Made by a program: the position numbers and the translations under genes. 64,000 nucleotides of DNA from Primula veris (Eukaryota; Streptophyta; Magnoliopsida; Ericales; Primulaceae), in the NCBI GenBank assembly GCA_963682055.1, contig OY821742.1:13547752-13611751 (forward strand), given 5' to 3'. Below, in pieces: positions 1 to 10,713 of this stretch (positions are counted from its first letter, which is position 1; the number at the start of each line of letters is the position of its first letter). A model generated the notes under the pieces. That model was not told the DNA's origin. It did no database searches and saw nothing but the letters and a program-made list of their open reading frames with translations.

Positions 1-179
1 CAAAATTTGTTGATGAGAGATTTGAACTCATGGTCAAATGGACGAGAAAACTTTAAAACTCAACACTTCAACTCATAGGCTACAAATAATTTTATTTATA
101 TATTACATATAAAATTATAATAGTTCAAAACCCAGCGGGGGCTTTAGCCCCCACTTGACATACACGGGCTCCGTCCCTG
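1..179. mobile_element. hAT-like transposon terminal fragment
   Basis: The right edge at 169-179, read on the minus strand, is CAGGGACGGAG, a form typical of plant hAT ends, followed by a stem of G and C runs (CCCAGCGGGGGCTTTAGCCCCC, 131-152, self-complementary around the centre). Only one end lies in the window, so size, partner TIR and target duplication cannot be tested. No coding sequence is visible. Confidence 0.35.
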
Positions 180-880
180 CTTGTAGGCTTCTTTCATTTC
201 ATATGCCATTATTTTACTTATGTAATTTTTATTTATAGTTGACTATTGATAAATATTCTTTATTTTATATAATGAATTTGTTTTTTTCAAATTAAATCAG
301 TTTATATTGAATCACACAAAATTTATTTATGCTATGCATTACCTTAACATATGTTATAGCTAATTAAAAGAGCAATTTTAAGGGAAATTATTTTAGACGT
401 GGCTGAACACATGAATAGGCTCGGCTCAATCTCCTATAAAAATAGGGGCTGGGGCTAACAAATTTTAATACTTGTTTAGAAATTAAGCCGATGTTGAAGA
501 GTCGGGCTCGATTCAACTCAACTCATTTGAAGTCCTAGTGTCGTTGCCATCTGTATTACTCCATCTGTTTCTATTTAAATGTCTATTACAAAATTTTTAT
601 TAAAATTGTCGGAATTAAAATTTTTAAAAGTTAATAATATAATTTAAATGTTAAATTTTATGATTAAATTTTAAAAAAAACCATTCTAACAATTTTGATA
701 CAAATTATAAATCGTTTAAAATTGCGTTTAGTTTCGTAATAGATAATTAAATATAAATGGATGGAGTATTAATACCTAGTTCATCACTCCAAATTAATCA
801 AGGTTTACTAGTGAGAGTAATAGAAATATGGATTCTAAGATTTCTAGTACTTAGTTTGAGTGACCATTAGTATAAAAAAA
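180..880. other. AT-rich non-coding DNA around the MITE
   Basis: No convincing open reading frame. It contains the MITE at 559-766 and otherwise anonymous AT-rich sequence. Confidence 0.6.
559..766. mobile_element. Stowaway-like MITE
   Basis: A 208-bp AT-rich element begins CTCCATCTGTTTCTATTTAA and ends with the near complement (TTAAATATAAATGGATGGAG). TA dinucleotides at 557-558 and 767-768 form the target duplication expected for Tc1/mariner-type MITEs. It encodes nothing. Diverged relatives of its inner part (runs like TTTAAAAGTTAATxATATAATTTAAATG) recur at 1060-1150, 2690-2740, 30600-30790 and 37830-37935. Confidence 0.65.
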
Positions 881-1285
881 ATGTAATTCTCCTCTTTGAC
901 TTTGAGTGCTTCTTATAGCGCTTTTGTTGCGACTTGTGAACGTGTGATTGTGTGACACGCCTCCAATTCATTTTCGACCTCTTGTTTGTGTGACTCCGTT
1001 ACTCAATATAGTCTTTGTTACACACTATAAATTCATATATAATCTGCCAAAACATGTTACTATTGTAGAAACGAATTTTTTTTAAATTATTTATAAATAG
1101 TTTAAAAGTTAAATTATATAATAGAATTTTAAAAGAAAATATTTTAACAATTTGTATGTTATTTGCATGTACAAGGTGCGCATTGTTTGGTATGCGGGAA
1201 GGGATAGAATGTGAACGAAAAAAATTTACGTCATTGCTTTGCTGGCGTGGGGATCCCATTCCAATAATTATCGAACACTAGAATT
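881..1285 (-). promoter_or_regulatory. Orphan copy of UGT upstream region
   Basis: Two blocks (about 930-995 and 1210-1265) match 24290-24345 and 24365-24425, the region upstream of the disrupted UGT gene. Shared strings include GTGAACGTGTGATTGT, TCATTTTCGACCTCTTxTT and TCATTGCTTTGCTGGCGTGG. Here about 200 bp of AT-rich DNA separates the blocks. The perfect bZIP palindrome of the other copy is reduced to TTACGTCA at 1226-1233. No UGT coding sequence follows on the minus strand (below 880), so this is either a relic of a lost array member or a dispersed repeat. Confidence 0.5.
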
Positions 1286-3100
1286 TACTAAATAACGTAA
1301 AGAAAAATACATCATCAAAGCTGAAAAATACCATCAGCAAATTAATTGGTTCATGCATTTGAAAGATGATTGATTTGTATATCGATATAAATTTAGCGAT
1401 TAAGCTCCAAATTTATGGGTGTCTAGCCGATATAAATTTGTAACTTGTTATAGTTTGTATGTTTGTGATAGAACATAAAAATTGGACCCAAATATGTCTA
1501 TTCGGGTATGAATCGACCTATCCGTTATTAGAGGATACCCAATGTTAAAACCCAAAAACCCATTATCTAAGAGAGCTTTCTTAACATGCCATTATCTATA
1601 AAGGTCCGAGCCCAGCTATTAAAGGTCCACAATGAAAAAGCCCATGAGTTGACGCCTAAGATGGTGATATTTTTCAACATCCTATGAGGCATAATTGCCT
1701 ATGAATAGTCAGGTATCCTCATTAAAAGCGGACCCAGAAAATCAATCTAAAAAATATAGAGAGAAGGAGAGAAAAGAGAAAAATTTGTCAGATCTTATCA
1801 CATCAGAAAGCAAACCGAGCAAGACTAAAGACCGATCACCGAAAACAAGAAAGACGAAGATTGAAGATCAAATTGTAATATTAAGTATAAGTGCTATAAA
1901 AAATTGTAATCCGAGCAAGAACAATCACCGAACAATAATAAAAATCAAAGAAGTGTTCAATATTTATCCTCTTTTACGTTATATTATTGTTGAAAAGGTT
2001 AACACCACCGAACAAAGTTATGGCTTTATCAGTTTGTTTCCCATTTTGGAGGAGACATTGTCTCTTTTTGATGTTATGGTCCGTTTAATCTTTAAATAAA
2101 AAAGATAATTCATTAATGACGATGAATATAACGTACTCCCTTGTTAATTGTTATAAAATATATATTGAAAAAGAATGATGAAATTAAACAACTTTGCTGC
2201 TTTATTTTATGATTTTATATTAACTCCGTTTGTTTTAAAAGGTTTTCTAAGGAAAAATATTTACGTGGAAAAGTTTTCCGGTATAAACTATTGTTTGTTT
2301 TTCATTTACGCACGTTTGGCGTATATGTTTTCCAAGTTAATTTTTTTTATTGAAATTGAAAGTTACGACAGCTTTTTTTTTTTATAAAAAGTTGTACACT
2401 TATATGTATATATAAAAAAGTATATTCAAAAAAATATATTTTGTTTTTTTATTATTGTACTTATTAATTTTTTTTGTGCCAAAAGAAATAGTTCTTGTTT
2501 TACCACGATCAAGTATAAAAAAATGTTTGAAGGATAAGAATGTTTAAACTTAAGTAGTCATGGAAATATTTATAACCGTTATTATTTGTAATCGCAGCCT
2601 AATAATATAGGTACTGACAATTATAAGTGTTAATTAAAATTTAACTGTGTGCAATTTTGATCGATAAATAACTTATATCTAAGTTGTTGAAATTAAATTT
2701 TTTAAAGGTTAATCACTTAGTTCAAATGTTAAACTATATAAACAAATTGAAGTACTATACACCTATCGGTCATCATAGATTAATATAAAAAAGTAAGGAA
2801 TTTATACTTCTAAAGAGGGTAAGACACAATTGGAGATAAAATAATTTTATTCAGTATGTTTTTTTAGAGTAGTGTTAATAGTATCAAAGTAGATTATAAA
2901 AAGAGATTGTATTTTTGATACAAAGATATGCAGACTTGTTGGGTTTTCTGGCTGCGTAAAACGTTTGCATTTTTTTTGTGTGCAGTGTATTGGTTTCCCC
3001 TGGTTTTACTTGATTCATGAGAAATATTTTGTTTTAATTTGAAACAATCACCCATAATATTTATTTGAGTTAATTAACTTTTAATGTATATTTTCAAAAT
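1286..3100. other. Non-coding region, no supported gene
   Basis: The longest reading frame (1695-2099, Lys/Ser-rich, 134 codons) has no recognisable domain. Its surroundings (AG-rich, AAAGACCGATCACCG) resemble an LTR or leader relic. A TG...CA segment at 1543-2014 could be an old solo LTR, but no target duplication was found. I see no RNA gene or conserved coding block. Confidence 0.5.
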
Positions 3101-3109
3101 TAATTCTCA

Positions 3110-4650
3110 AAAAGTCATACTATTAAAAAATAATTTCATTTGGGTGTAATTTCTCTCATTCAAAAACCCTTTCCCTCTTTTACTAAAAACCTCACATCCA
3201 ACCACACCACCACCACCATCTGACCTCCGCCCCCTTCCCCACCACTGTTGGACCGTCGCCTTGCTACCGTCGAACCGGCGTTGACCACATGTTGATCGGC
3301 GTTGACAAAAAAAAAAATTAAGTAAAACTAAAACAAATTTGAAAAAAAAAATTAATTTTATAAAAACGAAAAAAAATCCAAAAAGTGAAAAAATCAAAAA
3401 AAATCCAGAAATTTTTTGAAAAAAATCAGAAAAAAATCAAAAAAATACATAATTTTGAAAAAAAAATCAATTTCTTTTTAGTGAATGAACTTTTATTCGG
3501 TCACACACTTCAAATTTTTAAAGTGAATGAGCTTTTTTTAAATTTTTTTTTTTTTAAGTGAATGAGCTTTTTTTAATGTTTTTTTGATACTTTTTTTGAA
3601 GTAAATGAATTGTTTGGTTCATTCACTTCAAAATCATAAAGTAAATGAATATATTTTTTTACTTCAAATTTTTTTGAAGTTAATGAACTTTTTTTAATGT
3701 TTTTTTTAAGTGAATGGACATTTAATTTTTTGTTTATTTGGTCATTCACTTCAAATTTTTGAAGTGAATTAACTTTGTTTACTGTTTTTTTTTAATGAAT
3801 GAAATTGTTTGGTGAATTCACTTCAAAATCTTGAAGTGAATTGACATTGTTGTATTTCAAATTTTTGAAGTGAATAACTTTTATTTTTATTTTTTTTTGG
3901 AAAGGATTGTAATCCATTCACTTGAAAATCTTGAACTGAATAAACATTTGTTTGTTTGTTTGGTCATTCATTTCAAATTTTTGAAATGAATGGATTTTTT
4001 TAAATATTTTTCTTGAAGTGAATAAAATTGTTTGGTCCATTCACTTGAAAATCATGAAGTGAATGGACATTTGTTTGTTTGTTTGGTCATTCACCTTTTT
4101 TTAATGTTTTTTTTTAAGTGAATGAAATTGTTTGGTCAATTAATTCACTTCAAAATGTTGAAGTGAATGGACATTTTTTTTGTTTGTTTGTTTGTTTATT
4201 CACTTCAAATTTTTGAACGGAATGAACTTTTTTTAATATTTTTTTTGAAGTGCATGAACTTTTTTTGATCCATTTACTTCAAAATTTTGAAGTGAATTGA
4301 TTTTTTTTTTTTGGTCGGTCATTCACTTTAAATTTTTATTTTTGAAATGAATGAGATTTTTTTAATATTTTTTTAGAAGTGAATGAAATTTGTTTGGTTC
4401 ATCCACTTCAAAATCTTAAAGTGAATGTACGCTATTTTGTTTTGTTTGGTCATTCACTTCAAATTTTTGAAGTGATTGATTTTTTTTAATGTATTTTTTA
4501 AGTGAATGAGTTTTTTTTAAGTGAATGAAATTTGTTTGTCCATTACTTCATAATCTTGAAGTAAATGAATGTTTTTTTTTTTAAAAAAAATCGTTTTTAA
4601 TTTTTTTTTTTTTGTAATTTTTCTATATTTTTTTTTGGTTTTTTTTCATA
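3110..4650. repeat. Degenerate repeat field with cores of inverted symmetry
   Basis: After a short GC-rich island (3190-3305) and an A-rich stretch, about 1.1 kb (3470-4570) consists of diverged copies built on the near-palindrome TTCACTTCAAA(A/T)xTTTGAAGTGAATG, alternating with T-runs and GTTTGTTTGTTTGGTCATTC. About ten cores are visible, at irregular spacing of roughly 50-130 bp. There is no coding potential. Confidence 0.7.
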
Positions 4651-5486
4651 TTTTTTGTATATTCACCGAGGTGAATGGGATATTAGCGAAGTGAGTGAGA
4701 TAAAAAATTACATATTAGTTTTTAGGACTAGCAATAAAAAGGAAATAAGTTTCATTTTATGTACAAAAAGGGAATTACCCCTATTTGTTTTACCAGTAAG
4801 TATTTGTTTCCCCCAGTTTTATTTCAAAACAAACACAACAAAGACATATATAATCACAAAATAATGGATCTTCATTATTCACTAATAGGAGTATAATTTA
4901 AATCACGAGTTTCAAAAGTACATAAAATGTCTCAATCACTGTGAACAATAAAAAGTACATTACATGGAGCACAATTAGTGTTTTAAAAATAGTGCAACGT
5001 TACACAATGAATCGCGATATACCGTTAATCGAAACAAAAACGCCTATGCAATTTGATTATAGATGTGGGGAAACACAAAAAGCGCGACTTAAGGGACTAT
5101 AGTAAAAAAAATGCACTATTTTAGGCCATGCACATAACGTAAAAAGTGAGATTTTTTTAAATCTTTTTTTTTATAAAATTGGGACAAACTACCTCGTTTT
5201 GAATAAAGTATCAATAATTCAAAATGTTCTTTTTACAAAGCAACAAATAGAAATCAAAACCCTAACCTGAATCATTTGCAAGATTATTTGTAGCATTGTA
5301 TTAATATTATAATATCGTATTGGACTATTTCAAGATTGTAATGTTGTATTAGATTTATATTGTAATATTGTATTAGATTTATATTTAAAAAATTGTAGCT
5401 AATTAATTGCACATATTGTTGTTTTTAATTTTTAAGTGTCATAACATAATTAGCATAAATTATATATTTTTTTAGATAATATATTT
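4651..5486. other. Non-coding AT-rich interval
   Basis: No reading frame with recognisable content. It is composed of anonymous AT-rich sequence. Confidence 0.5.
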
Positions 5487-7789
5487 TTGGGAAAATTCCT
5501 CATAAGTCTAACTTTTTAAACTTAATTCCTAATAAGTCATATATAAGATCACTATTCCCATTTGGTCACACTTTCTAATTAATATAAATACTCTAAAAAT
5601 TTTATTTTTTATAATTGCCCTCATATTGGTAACTTTTAATAACTCCGGAGACTGGAGGTGGCGACACGTCTGTAGACGGTGGCGTGGCTGGACGATCTGG
5701 CTGCAAATGATGTGGATGGAGCTGTTTGAAGGTATATATATATGTGTGTGTGTGTGCGTATATACATATTTTGTATGTATGTATATATATGTTGTGTTAA
5801 AATTTCCATCTAAAATACGTTATAGATTTGTTTAGATTAGTAGATGAAACAAATATTGATGTGATTTTTTTTATTTACCTGATCTATATTTGGCGAGAGT
5901 TTTATAATCCTTGTTATGTGTGCATTTTGCCTTTGCTTTTTTGTTTGGGGATATATTGGTAACATAGTTCTGATTGTTTCTTACGGCTTTGCCAATATTA
6001 TCATCTAAATCGATTTTGTATAGTCGAATGAAATCTACTCTAATTTATCATAATTGCATAAATTTGGTTCGTATTTGTTTGGATGGATTTATACAACCGT
6101 GCGTCTAGGTATGATTGCACAAAATTGTATCCGCAACATGTTCGATGAAATGTTCGATAAATATATTGTTATGAAGTGTATACGACAATATATGGAATTA
6201 TATTGTTACTTCTTCGCTTGTTTTACGTTGTAAAGTGTATACTTTTGATGGGTGAATATATAGATCTGTAAGTTCAAAATGACAAGAGCGCTTGAACCAG
6301 ACAGTTCAAGAGGTTGGTGGTTCATATCCATCCGGATCTTAAAAAATATATGGAATTTTATGTATTTTTTATTGACTCATATGCTACTTTTATGCAACTT
6401 TCTTTATCTATATGCACATTTTTATGTATTTTTTGATTAGTATGCATTTTAAAAGCACTTCTATTAACTCGTATGCACTTTTATACATTTTTTATTAATC
6501 CGTATGTATTTTTTATTTACTCGTATTCCCTTTTATGCATTATTTTATTCATCTTTTATGCACTTTATGCATATTTTATAAACTTTGTATGCACATTTAT
6601 ACGTTTTTTATACACATTTATTCATCATTTATGCACTTTTTATATATTTTTTATACACATTTATGCACTGCTTATGCATATTTTATACACTTTTTATACA
6701 CTTTTATACACTTTTTATGCACAATTTATGAAATTATATGCACTTTTTATACACTTTATATGCATCTTTTATACATATTTTATGCATTTCTATGCACTTT
6801 TATCGACCCGTGTGCACTTTTTATTTTATTTTTTACACTTTTAATACACTTTTTATCTATCCGTATGCACTTTTTATGCTTTTTTATGAACTTTTATACA
6901 TTTTTTAATGCATTTTTTTGCACTTTTATGTATTTTTTATGCACTTTTAATGCACTTTTTATTGACCCATATGTATTTTTTATGCAGTTTATATACACAT
7001 TTTATCCACCTTTTATGCACTTTTTATATAATTTTATGCACTTTTATCGATCTGTGCACACTTTTATGTACATTTTATACATTTTTTATTCACTTTTAAT
7101 CGACATGTATGCACTTTTATTATGTACTTTTTATGCATACATATGTACTTTTTTATGCACTCGTATGCACTTTTTCTGCACTCGTATGCACTTTTTATGC
7201 ACTCGTATGTACTTTTTATTGACCCGTATCTAGTTTTATGTATTTTTTATGCACCTTTTTATGCATATTTTATGCACCTTTTATATTTTTTTATGCACTT
7301 TTTATGATCAGAATTTATTTTTTATTGACTCGTATGGTTTTTTTAAATTTTGATTTTTTTCCAATTTTTCTTGTTTTTTTTTTTTTTGGATTTTTTCTAT
7401 TTTTTAAACATTTTTTGTGATTTTTTTGTGTAAAAACATTTTTTTTTAAAATAATATTTTGTGTGAAAAAAATATTTTTTTTGTGAAAAAACTTTTTTTG
7501 TTAAAAGAAACTAATTTTTGTGTGAAATAAGCTATTTTTTATGAAAAAAGTAAGTTGATTTTTATTTTTATTCATTTTTCCTCTTTTTGTTAATATTGTT
7601 AATTTTTTCATATGTTTTTTTTTTATAGATTTTTAGAGAGAGAGAAATTATAATTTCTCGGTTAGAATAATGACAATTTTTTAATTTGGTTGAATTTTAA
7701 AAAAAAATATAACTTATTGAGGATGAAAAATTTGAGGTGTGACATTTTAGTGATAAAATATGAAAAGTGTAACTAAGAGGAATTACCTG
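5487..7789. mobile_element. Possible non-autonomous TIR element carrying a repeat field
   Basis: The left edge (AAAATTCCTCATAAGTCTAAC) and the reverse complement of the right edge (GTAATTCCTCTTAGTTACAC) are similar, and both are followed inward by a GTCACAC-type block. This suggests weak inverted termini of a Mutator-like element. No target duplication was found. The interior has a GC-rich patch (5640-5715) and the 6.4-7.3 kb repeat field. An alternative is unrelated AT-rich DNA with chance similarity. Confidence 0.3.
6375..7330. repeat. TATGCACTTTTTA-type degenerate tandem repeat
   Basis: Nearly 1 kb of short units of about 12-15 bp around TATGCACTTTTTATACATTT, with interspersed GACCCGTATG and CACTCGTATG variants. 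The periodicity creates long frames rich in Phe, Tyr, Leu, Met and Cys. These are repeat translations and not genes. Confidence 0.8.
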
Positions 7790-8127
7790 TAGTTTTACAT
7801 CACAAAGCGATTTTATTCCAGACTATTAGCTATTTAGCGTATCACTGGGAGAAACAGTACGTAGCAATAGCACTTTTAAAAGCATTGAGGACAAGCATAT
7901 ATTGAACAACAATAGCTACAATCTTAAGTATCATCATAACTAGCATTCGGGCGAATTGCAGACTCAAATACAAGACAAGAACAAACAATAAATTTGGTAG
8001 TGGAAAACTACATCAATCCACTTCTTAACGACGGTATACCAAATTGGTTAACAAATCATTTTTTAATCAAGAATGTGCCAATTTTGTTTCGGCCGAAAAT
8101 AAACTTTTGAAACAAGCTCGTACTGAA
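7790..8127. other. Non-coding DNA 3' of the UGT pseudogene
   Basis: No gene is visible. It is likely the former 3' flank of the glycosyltransferase pseudogene on the minus strand. Confidence 0.5.
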
Positions 8128-8246
8128 TCACAGCGATTTGTTTAGGATTTCGTGGATGACATGTACTAAAGCAGCAAAAGAAGACCCGCCATCCACCACC
8201 GTCCTTAACACTCCTCTTTCATCGCCTTCACTTTCTTCCAGATTTC
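8128..8246 (-). pseudogene. UGT71-like pseudogene, 3' terminal segment
   Basis: Minus-strand translation gives the last part of a family-1 UDP-glycosyltransferase: KKVKAMKEE, then after a frameshift TVVDGGSSFAALVHVIHEIL and a stop at 8130-8128. It aligns with the C-terminus of the intact neighbour (KKVKAMSEK, VVENGSSYMAMGHFIDEVL). The coding sequence was continuous with 9738-10713 before the solo LTR inserted. Removing the LTR and one ATTTC copy joins AEI to WKKVKAM in frame. The segment is non-functional. Confidence 0.85.
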
Positions 8247-8639
8247 TGTTGGAAAAACATGTGAAAACATGGGTGTTTCCGAATGGTCACTGCACCAACT
8301 TCGAGTCATTATTTCGTATAACAGCGCTGAGTTGTTTATACCGTACTCAACGTGGTTGAGTAGCCCGTGTGACGAGTTTCGTAACGGTATATCACATGAC
8401 CTATTCGGAGAATGGGTGTGAATACAAAGTGGCTTCAAAGTTGGTACCTCGGAAGCTCAAATCTGGAAAATCTGGAAAACGAAATGGTTAATGAGAAAAC
8501 CATTTAGAATAATCCCATATTGGAAGATTAAGAGTTAATCTTACAATATATATATCATACCAACCCATGTAGTTATTAAACTAACATGTCCACATACACC
8601 TAAGAGTATTAGTGTGTACCACACACGCGCGCTCGCTCG

Positions 8640-8696
8640 TGTCTCGGGTCTCGGGTCTCGGGTCTCGGGTCTCGGATCTCGGATCTCGGGTCTAAA
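8640..8696 (+). repeat. GGGTCTC heptamer array in the solo LTR
   Basis: About eight tandem copies of a 7-bp unit (TCTCGGG and TCTCGGA) lie upstream of the LTR TATA box. The 3' LTR of the full-length element carries a hexamer version (11625-11690), while the 5' LTR has only a short trace (21890-21925). Confidence 0.8.
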
Positions 8697-8871
8697 CCCG
8701 AATAGGGAGTTTTGTATAAATTACAAAAGCAGTCCCTAAAGTTTCCAGCAAGAGAAACGCCAGCAATAAATGGAATTGATTGCTGCGGTTTCAGAATTAA
8801 AGTGAGCGGATTCTGGGGGTGTAACTCCCAGAATTGATGACCTATATTTATGGCTGCGGTTTCAGTAGAGC

Positions 8872-8879
8872 CTATAAAA
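8872..8879 (+). promoter_or_regulatory. LTR TATA box
   Basis: CTATAAAAG followed by a CT/CA-rich start region (CATCTCATTCAAACAC) has the arrangement of an LTR U3/R boundary. Transcription would run rightward through the LTR, antisense to the UGT pseudogene. Confidence 0.55.
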
Positions 8880-9284
8880 GGCAGCCCTCCCCATCTCATT
8901 CAAACACACCTTCAAACACACAACTCACAGCATAAGCATCATATAGAGAGAGAGAACCGCACCACCAACAGCTCGACCTGTGGTTCGGTGCCGGTTTCCA
9001 TACGAGCAACTCTGAGATAGAAGTTGTACCTTGGGAACAAAGTCCCGAAACCAGAAACCTTTAAAGGTGGTTCGGGAAATATTGTTTAAGGGAAACTGCT
9101 CAGCAGTTGCCTCTTCTTTTAATTTCTGTTATTTAATTTTCAGTCCTTTATTATTCTGTCCATTTAATTTCAGTACTGTTTCCTTTTTGTATTTACTTTC
9201 CAGTACCTTTAGTTTCTGTAATTTACATTTCAGTCTTTCCTATTCTGTAATTTACTTTCCTGTAATTTAATTTCCAGTATTTAC

Positions 9285-9602
9285 ATAACAGTCCGGGCAG
9301 TTTATTTAATAACAGTCCGGGCAGTTTTTTATTTGTCAAAAACAGTCCGGCAGTTTTTTATTGGTTAAAACCAGTCCGGCAGTTTCTTTTATTACAAAAC
9401 AGTCCGGCAGTTTCATAAAACCAGTCCGGCAGTTTCTTTTATTCAAAACCAGTCCGGCAGTTTGTTTAAAACCAGTCCGGCAGTTTGTTAAAACCAGTCC
9501 GGCAGTTTCTGTAAAACCAGTCCGGCAGTTTCTTTGTTAAACCAGTCCGGCAGTTTCTTTATAACAGTCCGGCAGTTTCTTTATTACAGTCCAGCAGTTT
9601 TA
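9285..9602 (+). repeat. CAGTCCGGCAGTTT minisatellite
   Basis: Thirteen direct copies of a roughly 20-30 bp unit with the constant core CAGTCCGGCAGTTT and variable T-rich spacers. The matching region of the full-length element's LTRs holds only about two related copies (near 10920-10955 and 21250-21285, as the complement). The array therefore expanded in this solo LTR lineage. Confidence 0.85.
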
Positions 9603-9737
9603 TTTATTTGTTGAGTCAGGAATTGTAATTTATATTCCAATTGTGAGAAATAAAATTGTTTATTTCCATTGCGTTCCTGTCTTCTTTATTTTATTGTCCT
9701 TTCATTTATTGTATTCGAAATAGTATCAAAAACAACA

Positions 9738-10713
9738 ATTTCTGCATTACCACTTTTTTCCATCAATAGTTGGATCCCTTTCTCGATCTCTTTCCCAGTC
9801 TATATAGTAGCATTATTAAAAAAATGATAGTCTAGCTTAATTTCTATTGCAAGACCCAACTCTATAACCATCTCAAAAGCATTCAATTGTTGCTCAGCAT
9901 AGAGAGGCCAAATGGCCATGGGCACTCCGTGGGACAAGCTCTCAAGAGTAGAATTCCCTCCACAGTGAGAGACAAACCTTCCGACACACGAATGTGACAA
10001 CACTGCAACCTGTGGGGCCCAACCATCACTTTCCCTATCTGTTTTATCCTATCAAGAAATCCTTCTGGCAACACGTCGTTCAAGTTCTCATATTCCGACA
10101 GAAGTTCCACAAAATCATGCAATTTGCCTTTCGGCGGGGGCCTTCATAGGGCCCACAAAAACCGATGCCCACTTTGCTCTAGAGCAAGGGCTATCTCTAC
10201 CACTTGTTCCGCCTCGAACGCTCCCATGCTCCCAAAACAAAGGAACACAACATATGCCAAAGGCTGGTTGTCCAACCACGTCTTGATTGTTTCATAGCGG
10301 ACAATGTCGTTTTCATCATTGTTCAAGTGGAGCACGGGACCAACCGCATGGATCGGTGGTTTCTTTTTGTCCTCGGACATACACTTGATAGTGTAGGATT
10401 CGAGCTTCGTGAAAGTATTGACCAAAATGCCCTTAACATTTCTAAACCTCCTTGAAGAATCGAGGAAAAAATCAAACCCGCCATTTTCTTAGTGAGCGCG
10501 ATTGACGGCAGGATCTTAGCAGGGACTGGGTGCACAAAACCGGCGATAGACAACTCGGTTTCAGACCCCTTGAACTCAGTTAAATCCTTGTTCTCATCAT
10601 CGTAAGCAGACTGGAGATAAAACAAGAAGCTAATGAAGCAAGCATTGCTGGTTGCAAAAACGTAACACGGTTCCCCAAACCCATCCGCCACGTCAGCAAA
10701 GGGAGTGCAAAAC
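9738..10713 (-). pseudogene. UGT71-like pseudogene, middle and C-terminal part
   Basis: Read leftward from 10713, this encodes the central and sugar-donor half of a UGT71-like enzyme: FCTPFADVADGFGEPCYVF, a VGPVLHL block, FLCFGSMGAFEAEQVVEIA, and a PSPG box. Lesions: an internal frameshift near 10480; a nonsense TGA at 10146-10144 where the neighbour has CGA (Arg, in LRRPPPKGK), a CpG-type change; a one-base loss just before the PSPG box near 10020; HCGGNS instead of HCGWNS; and a stop near 9810. There is no intron at the position where the intact neighbour has one. The pseudogene continues at 22311-22656 and 8128-8246. Confidence 0.9.

Larger units (their letters stand above)
8247..9737 (+). 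mobile_element. Solo LTR of copia family A inside the UGT pseudogene
   Basis: A 1491-bp sequence starts TGTTGGAAAAACATG and ends ACAACA. It is flanked by a perfect 5-bp duplication ATTTC (8242-8246 and 9738-9742). It is related along its length to the LTRs of the full-length element at 10714-22310 but lies in the opposite orientation. It contains a TATA box and two expanded minisatellites. The missing interior and second LTR indicate LTR-LTR recombination after insertion. Confidence 0.9.

Noticed and set aside
1543..2014. Solo LTR (TGTTAAAACC...CCGAACA)
   Set aside because: No matching 5-bp duplication and no related copy in the window to fix the ends.
1695..2099. Lys/Ser-rich 134-codon frame as a gene
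   Set aside because: No domain, no splice or promoter context, and AG-rich leader-like composition.
6535..7233. 232-codon frame on the plus strand
   Set aside because: Produced by the periodic TATGCACTTTTTA repeat; amino acid content is limited to the repeat's codons and several frames are open at once.
9285..9602. CRISPR-like spacing of repeats
   Set aside because: The spacers are short T-rich filler and not unique sequences, the DNA is plant nuclear, and the array lies inside an LTR. It is a minisatellite.
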